Part shown: piece after piece, positions 7,826 through 11,985 of the stretch
Position numbering within the stretch: position 1 is the stretch's first letter
How the letters are laid out: every line of letters starts with the position of its first letter
Assembly: GCF_020278625.1 (NCBI RefSeq)
Contig: NZ_JADAKK010000038.1
Span: 1 to 11,985 of the forward strand
From: Wolbachia endosymbiont of Mansonella ozzardi
GTDB taxonomy: Bacteria; Pseudomonadota; Alphaproteobacteria; Rickettsiales; Anaplasmataceae
Direction: 5' to 3'
Length of the DNA stretch: 11,985 bases
Notes under the pieces: generated by a model
Seen by the model: only the letters and a program-made list of their open reading frames with translations
The model's database searches: none
What the model was told of the DNA's origin: nothing
Made by a program: the position numbers and the translations under genes

Positions 7826-10420
7826 CTATTTTGCTAAGTAATTATAAATGACTGTAATAATATCACTACTATTACAGCCCATTTGAGTAAGTTCAGCATT
7901 TCCACCACAATTTCTTCCAGTTAAGGTAGATACCAGCTCCTTTGCGCTGATTTTATCAGTTAAGTCTTTGCTTACTTTGACAATCAGCACTGTTTTGTTT
8001 TTTTCAGTTGCTGTGAAAGCTATTACAGTTTTTGGTTTTTGTTGCTGCAGAACAAATTCCCTTATTATACTTGCGGGAATGTCAGTGAAAGTGTGGCCTA
8101 CAAAATTCATTCCATTTATTTTAGTGCTTTCTATGTTCTCTGCGCTTACGAGCTTTTTATAAAGGTTTTTTATTTTAGCTTCGGATCCCTTGCGCTCTTG
8201 GCTTAAAATGTCTAGTCGGTTTGTTATTTCACTTATTGGTGCTTTTACAGATTCTGCAACTTTTTTTAAGCCAATTTCATTATTACGTACATAATTAATT
8301 GCTTCTTGACCGGTCAAAGCTTCGATTCTTCTTACTCCAGATGCAATAGAACATTCTGTTACTATCTTAAACAAGCCAATTTCTCCAGCGCGCTCCACGT
8401 GCGTACCGCCACATAACTCTTTTGAACCTCCAATGCTCACCACTCTTACTTGGTCGCCATACTTTTCGTCGAACAATGCCATAGCTCCTTCGTCTATTGC
8501 CTGATTTATGCTCTGAATTTTTGTAGATGTAGAAAAATTTTTTCTGATTAGAGAGTTTACCATATCTTCTATTGCAAACAGTTGATCTTGAGTAACTTGA
8601 GTGTTATGGCTGAAGTCAAATCTCAGTCTATCCGGTGCAACTAAGGACCCCTTTTGAGTAACATGATCACCCAAGATTTTTCTCAACGTAAAGTGCAGAA
8701 GATGCGTAGCTGAATGATTTCTTTTTAGATCCTGCCTTCTTTTCTTGTCAATGCTTGCTGTAACTGTGTCACCTTTACAAACTGAGCCGGATTTAACCAC
8801 GCACCTGTGCAAACATAGGTTATTAATCTTATTGGTATTCTCTACTGTGATTACACTTAGGTTTGGTGTCATTCTGACGCGTGGCTCTGGCTCAACTGGG
8901 ATGATAACTCCAGTGTCCCCCATCTGTCCACCTGATTCTCCATAAAAAGGTGTCTTATCAAGTATAATGGTTACCTTTTCTCCTTCTTTTGCAGAATCAA
9001 TAACTTCGTTTTTAGGGGAAATTATGGCTATCACTTTTGCATCTTTTACCTCACTAAACTTACAATCAATAAACTCTGTTTTGCCAAATTTATCGATTAA
9101 GTCGAACCATATTTGCTCAACAAACTTTTCACCAGATCCAGCCCATTTAGTGCGTGCCTTCTCTTTTTGCTCTTTCATCGCATCATCAAAACCTTTTTGG
9201 TCGAATTTTATTTTCCTCTCTTTTAAAATATCAAGTGTGATATCTACAGGAAATCCATAAGTGTCATATAGCTTGAACGCCGATTCTCCTGGCAGAGTAT
9301 CGCCTGGTTTTAAGTCTGCAGTAAATTTTTCAAAAAGACTAATGCCTTTCATCAAATTATCTTTAAAGTTCTCTTCCTCTGATTTTAACGTTGTTTCTAT
9401 TGAACTTTTGGCTCTAATCAGTTCAGGATAAACATCTCCCATATAAGCTAAGCTCGAGCTATCTATCAGCACTGGAAAAATGCGATGGAGTAGAGAGTCA
9501 TTATATCCAAGCTGATGAATATAACGTGCAGCTCTCCTGATTAATCTGCGTAGTACATAATTTCTGCCTTCGTTTCCAGGAAGTATCCCCTCTGCAATTA
9601 GAAATATGGCTGCACGAAGATGGTCCGCAATGATCTTATGAGCTACTTTATTTTCTTTATTTCCACAGAGCTCTTGCGACTTATTTATCAAAGCAGAAAA
9701 TAGATCAATATCATAGTTATCATGAACGTTTTGCATTACGGCAGCTATTCTCTCAAGGCCCATTCCAGTATCGATGCATTTTTTTGGTAATTTTTGCAAA
9801 CCACCTTCTTCATCTTTATTAAATTCCATGAATACCAGATTCCAAATTTCAACAACTCTATCGTCATTTTGTAAATTAGGTTTCGCATGGTCATAAAAGA
9901 TTTCAGAACATGGGCCACATGGACCAGTATTGCCCATGCTCCAAAAGTTTTCATCTGTTGCAATTCTAATGATTTTATCATCCGAAAAACCACTTACCTT
10001 GCGCCAAATCTCGTATGACTCATCATCAGTGTGGTAGACAGTTATGGATAATCTGTTTTTGTTAAGAGACAATTCTTCAGTAATGAATTTCCACGCAAGT
10101 TCTATTGCAGTTTCTTTGAAGTAATCACCAAAGCTAAAATTCCCAAGCATTTCAAAAAATGTGTGATGCCGAGTTGTATAGCCAACATTTTCAAGATCGT
10201 TGTGTTTACCGCCGGCTCTTAGACACTTTTGGCTCGAGATGGCACGTTTCATTTCAGTTTTTTGTAAACCGGTGAAGATGTTTTTAAACTGCACCATACC
10301 AGCATTTGTAAACATGAGTGTTGGATCGTGCTCTGGGATTAAGGGGAAAGAAGAAACCTGCTTGTGGTTGTTACTCACAAAAAACTTTATAAATCTTTCT
10401 CTAATTTCATTTAGCTTCAT
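7826..10420 (-). CDS. alaS: alanyl-tRNA synthetase
   Basis: This class II synthetase charges tRNA-Ala and has an editing domain that hydrolyses Ser- and Gly-tRNA-Ala. Its 864 residues are close to the usual 870-880. The N-terminus [10 protein letters not shown] is typical, fixing the start. Catalytic-domain marks are [14 protein letters not shown] (33-46), motif 2 [18 protein letters not shown] (84-101), and motif 3 DTGMGLER (217-224). The editing-domain metal ligands are H569 and H573 (HSATH) with C670 and H674 (CGGTH). The C-terminal DHHA1-like domain ends with the glycine-rich [14 protein letters not shown]. Residues 505-520 ([14 protein letters not shown] region) lengthen the loop after GDTG by about 10-14 residues compared with usual AlaRS and look like an absorbed palindromic element. 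The gene converges on the 893-residue gene with 4 bp between stops, so the two messages probably overlap at their 3' ends. Confidence 0.97.
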   Translation of the reverse strand: MKLNEIRERFIKFFVSNNHKQVSSFPLIPEHDPTLMFTNAGMVQFKNIFTGLQKTEMKRAISSQKCLRAGGKHNDLENVGYTTRHHTFFEMLGNFSFGDYFKETAIELAWKFITEELSLNKNRLSITVYHTDDESYEIWRKVSGFSDDKIIRIATDENFWSMGNTGPCGPCSEIFYDHAKPNLQNDDRVVEIWNLVFMEFNKDEEGGLQKLPKKCIDTGMGLERIAAVMQNVHDNYDIDLFSALINKSQELCGNKENKVAHKIIADHLRAAIFLIAEGILPGNEGRNYVLRRLIRRAARYIHQLGYNDSLLHRIFPVLIDSSSLAYMGDVYPELIRAKSSIETTLKSEEENFKDNLMKGISLFEKFTADLKPGDTLPGESAFKLYDTYGFPVDITLDILKERKIKFDQKGFDDAMKEQKEKARTKWAGSGEKFVEQIWFDLIDKFGKTEFIDCKFSEVKDAKVIAIISPKNEVIDSAKEGEKVTIILDKTPFYGESGGQMGDTGVIIPVEPEPRVRMTPNLSVITVENTNKINNLCLHRCVVKSGSVCKGDTVTASIDKKRRQDLKRNHSATHLLHFTLRKILGDHVTQKGSLVAPDRLRFDFSHNTQVTQDQLFAIEDMVNSLIRKNFSTSTKIQSINQAIDEGAMALFDEKYGDQVRVVSIGGSKELCGGTHVERAGEIGLFKIVTECSIASGVRRIEALTGQEAINYVRNNEIGLKKVAESVKAPISEITNRLDILSQERKGSEAKIKNLYKKLVSAENIESTKINGMNFVGHTFTDIPASIIREFVLQQQKPKTVIAFTATEKNKTVLIVKVSKDLTDKISAKELVSTLTGRNCGGNAELTQMGCNSSDIITVIYNYLAK
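7852..7877. terminator. possible bidirectional transcription stop (8-bp inverted repeat)
   Basis: CTGTAATA (7852-7859) and TATTACAG (7870-7877) are perfect reverse complements around a 10-nt loop. The repeat lies 31 bp past the stop of the 893-residue gene and inside the last codons of alaS, where two converging transcripts meet. The stem is AT-rich and no T-run follows on either strand, so it would be a weak intrinsic terminator at best. It could equally be chance within the coding sequence. Confidence 0.3.
8861..8908 (-). repeat. in-frame palindromic element remnant inserted in alaS
   Basis: On the coding strand the stretch after GDTG runs ATCATCCCAGTTGAGCC and ends CGCGTCAGAATGACACC. ATCATCCCAGT and AGAATGACACC resemble the ends of the dispersed Wolbachia palindromes. 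TCAT and ATGA at the two ends remain complementary, but the stem is now degenerate, with wobble pairs. It is read as [16 protein letters not shown] (505-520), a Pro/Glu/Arg-rich segment that interrupts the usual step from GDTG to the DT(Q/N)K-like segment (here ENTNK, 527-531). The IIPV here parallels VIPV in the ileS element. Confidence 0.5.
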
Positions 10421-10444
10421 CGTTTTTATTGAGATTACCTATGC

Positions 10445-10473
10445 ATAATAAGTTGTAATGAGAGCAAAATCAA
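10445..10473 (-). promoter_or_regulatory. candidate promoter of alaS
   Basis: Read on the minus strand, a -35 TTGATT (10473-10468) and a -10 TATTAT (10450-10445) are separated by 17 bp. Transcription would begin near 10438, about 18 nt before the ATG at 10420. AGG at 10440-10438 lies too far upstream to be a normal ribosome binding site. The surrounding DNA is very AT-rich, so chance matches are possible. Confidence 0.45.
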
Positions 10474-10490
10474 TTCATCACTCTGAATAT

Positions 10491-10502
10491 TGATATATAT
10501 CA
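10491..10502. repeat. AT-rich 12-bp palindrome between divergent genes
   Basis: TGATAT-ATATCA is a perfect palindrome in the 189-bp gap between the alaS start and the decayed gene to its right. It could be a protein-binding site, but perfect AT palindromes arise easily in DNA this rich in A and T. Confidence 0.25.
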
Positions 10503-10609
10503 TTTAATATAATAAAAGTAATATTTACATAAAAATTTAATAAAAAGACATAGACTGAAACTTTCGATTTGCTAGCATAGTAAATATTAATAAATTTAGG
10601 AATAGATGT

Positions 10610-11655
10610 ATGATAAAAAAAACACAAAATGTCTCACAAAGAGAAGAAATGACACCATTCGAGGGAAGGGCAACAGTTACTATTTTTTCTAGCTTGAAAA
10701 GCATAGGAAAAGGAAGAAAATACACTTTTCATTGAAAGGAGAGGGTTTCACAATTGATACTTTTAGTATATCTGACAATTCATACAGGTTATACTTTGTT
10801 GCTAGGATGACAAAAAAGTTCCCACTCCTGCAGGGCATTATAGATTGATGATTAACGATATTATTTCAGGTCTGAGGAGTGGAAAAATAAAAAGTAAAAC
10901 AGAGTATGATTTCAGAAAATTCGACGAAAGATATCTAAAAGATCTAAAAGGACTTTTAAGTCAAAAGGTTATAACAACTAGTTTACAGGAAGAATCTCTA
11001 CTGAAGGAGTTGAGCATGAGACGCAAGCTACTTAGGCTACTGACAGTGCAACAAAAGAATTATTTAATTCTAGCCAATTGGAAGAGTCTAATAATGAAGA
11101 GGTTGACTATGAAACGCAAGAAGGTAGTGAATATTTCGCTGTAGAACCAGCTCCTTAAAAACAACAAAAACTTGATCTTGCACCAGATGAAACAACTGAA
11201 GAAATCAAACACGTAATGGAAGAAAGAAAAAGGTTAAATGCTAGTCATGGAATTACAACTGAAAATATAGAATATGCTAGGAATATGACAAGAAAAGATA
11301 TTGCTTTTTCCTCTAGTAAAACCACATCAAGAAACGTACCAGCATTTTCTGAGTTGAGTAGTACAAATGCGACATTACCTCAATTGCCAAACGAATCAGG
11401 AATTATCGGCACAACAGCAGCAGGATTATCAACATTGAATGCTTATATTATAGCACTAGTATTATTAGTAGCTGCTGTTACTATCGGAGATGCTGATTTT
11501 TGCGTAAAAAGAAGAGAGGAGATAGTTACGATGTTGAAAAATCTAGTGTAGAAAATGAAGTAGAAGCCCCATTTTCTGAAGAGCATAATTCTCTGTTTGA
11601 TAAAGTAAACACTGAGCCAAGAACATATCGGTCTTTTCGATTTGGTGATATTTAA
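10610..11655 (+). pseudogene. decayed membrane-protein gene, multiple frameshifts
   Basis: A start ATG at 10610 has a good ribosome binding site (AGGA at 10598-10601) and opens MIKKTQNVSQREEMTPFEGR. The frame breaks near 10729 in a T-run and continues as KGEGFTIDTFSISDNSYRLY. It breaks again near 10806 and continues as DDKKVPTPAGHYRLMINDII through about 10980. A third shift between about 10980 and 11015 leads into an acidic stretch with stops at 11033 (TAG) and near 11157 (TAA). This stretch contains a repeat, VEHETQAT and VDYETQEG, spaced 93 nt apart. The same frame runs through 11216-11551 and holds a transmembrane segment, AYIIALVLLVAAVTIG (about 11439-11486). A fourth shift in an A-run near 11508 leads to a hydrophilic tail ending SFRFGDI. 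The product looks like a roughly 350-residue single-pass protein with an acidic linker. I do not recognise the family. Its pieces are unlikely to be functional. Confidence 0.6.
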
Positions 11656-11868
11656 TCAGTATGTAAAAGCCGCCATATTAGACTCTATTTACAAACTCTA
11701 TTAGGGAAGGGATAGAGGAAGGATGGTGGCTTAGATTACGATATGGAATTACTTAAAGAGCACTCGTGAAAGTATGCGCATCAAGTATTGTTAAATGGTT
11801 TAAACAATAAAATAAGTAATTTGCTCCTAAAGGCTTTTAGATTAGATCTCTTGCATAACCTAAACTAA
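11656..11868 (+). pseudogene. gene remnant, possibly the continuation of the preceding pseudogene
   Basis: Joining frames gives FNQYVKAAILDSIYKL (from about 11651), SIREGIEEG (from 11697), then DYDMELLKEHS, a TGA stop, and KYAHQVLLNGLNNKISNLL running to TAA at 11866-11868. Each piece is short but has protein-like composition and the pieces adjoin, suggesting one decayed gene with two further frameshifts and a stop. It may be the 3' part of the pseudogene ending at 11655, if that stop was itself created by a frameshift. No function can be given. Confidence 0.35.
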
Positions 11869-11904
11869 GCAGAAAAAAAGCAAAGATTGTTAGAGCGTTA
11901 TCCA
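11864..11904. repeat. diverged repeat, copy B
   Basis: Like the copy at 79-126, it begins ACTAAGCAGAAAAAAAG and ends GTTATCCA in the same orientation, with 7 fewer bases in between. The remaining bases to 11985 hold no gene that I can support. Confidence 0.5.
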
Positions 11905-11985
11905 ACTAACTCCTTTTCTTGTCATTTATGGCCCTTTTTATGATAGTCAGGAATAATCAAAAAAACACAAAATCTACGACTTGAC

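Noticed and set aside
8745..9260. Plus-strand open frames opposite alaS
   Set aside because: They are antisense shadows of the well-supported alaS gene, with no start signals or protein-like features of their own.
10801..10820. GGATGACAAAAAAG resembling the end of a dispersed Wolbachia palindrome
   Set aside because: No complementary arm is visible, and the stretch reads plausibly as DDKK in the pseudogene frame.
11841..11868. ATCTCTTGCATAACC, suggestive of an insertion-sequence terminal repeat
   Set aside because: No matching inverted end, target duplication or transposase could be found, and the stretch also reads as part of the gene remnant.
11885..11925. Tiny minus-strand reading frame starting MTRKGVSWITL
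   Set aside because: It has only eleven codons, no ribosome binding site, and overlaps repeat copy B.
11950..11985. A-rich string AAAAAAACACAAAAT shared with 10613-10629
   Set aside because: The string is low-complexity and the flanks do not match, so chance is the simpler explanation.

Overview
The window looks like a piece of an AT-rich alphaproteobacterial endosymbiont chromosome, most probably Wolbachia (Rickettsiales/Anaplasmataceae). This rests on four things: the character of the housekeeping proteins, a eukaryote-like isoleucyl-tRNA synthetase, decayed pseudogenes, and short palindromic insertions read in frame inside conserved genes, which resemble the protein-coding palindromes known from Rickettsia and Wolbachia. 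No database search was possible, so the genus is an inference.

Layout. Positions 1-412 are non-coding, with small inverted repeats and one half of a diverged repeat. A consensus-like promoter at 413-441 then drives miaB (tRNA 2-methylthiolation), followed 42 bp later on the same strand by ileS (isoleucyl-tRNA synthetase). A second, very good extended -10 promoter at 5085-5113 drives an 893-residue membrane-anchored, highly charged, mostly helical protein of unknown function. That gene meets alaS (alanyl-tRNA synthetase, minus strand) tail to tail, with 4 bp between the stop codons. alaS has its own promoter candidate at 10445-10473. From about 10610 to the end the plus strand carries a badly decayed gene: at least four frameshifts and in-frame stops, with one transmembrane segment still readable. 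Further gene remnants and the second half of the diverged repeat follow.

Function. Three of the four intact genes serve translation: one modifies tRNA next to the anticodon and two charge tRNA. The 893-residue protein is the only intact gene of unknown role. Its separate strong promoter suggests it is regulated apart from its housekeeping neighbours.

Novelty. I do not see a complete new system (no CRISPR array, toxin-antitoxin pair, phage module or intact transposon). The most interesting signals are palindromic elements apparently absorbed into both synthetase proteins, a related palindrome inside the miaB promoter, the unrecognised 893-residue protein, and a faint resemblance between that protein and the remnants at the right end.
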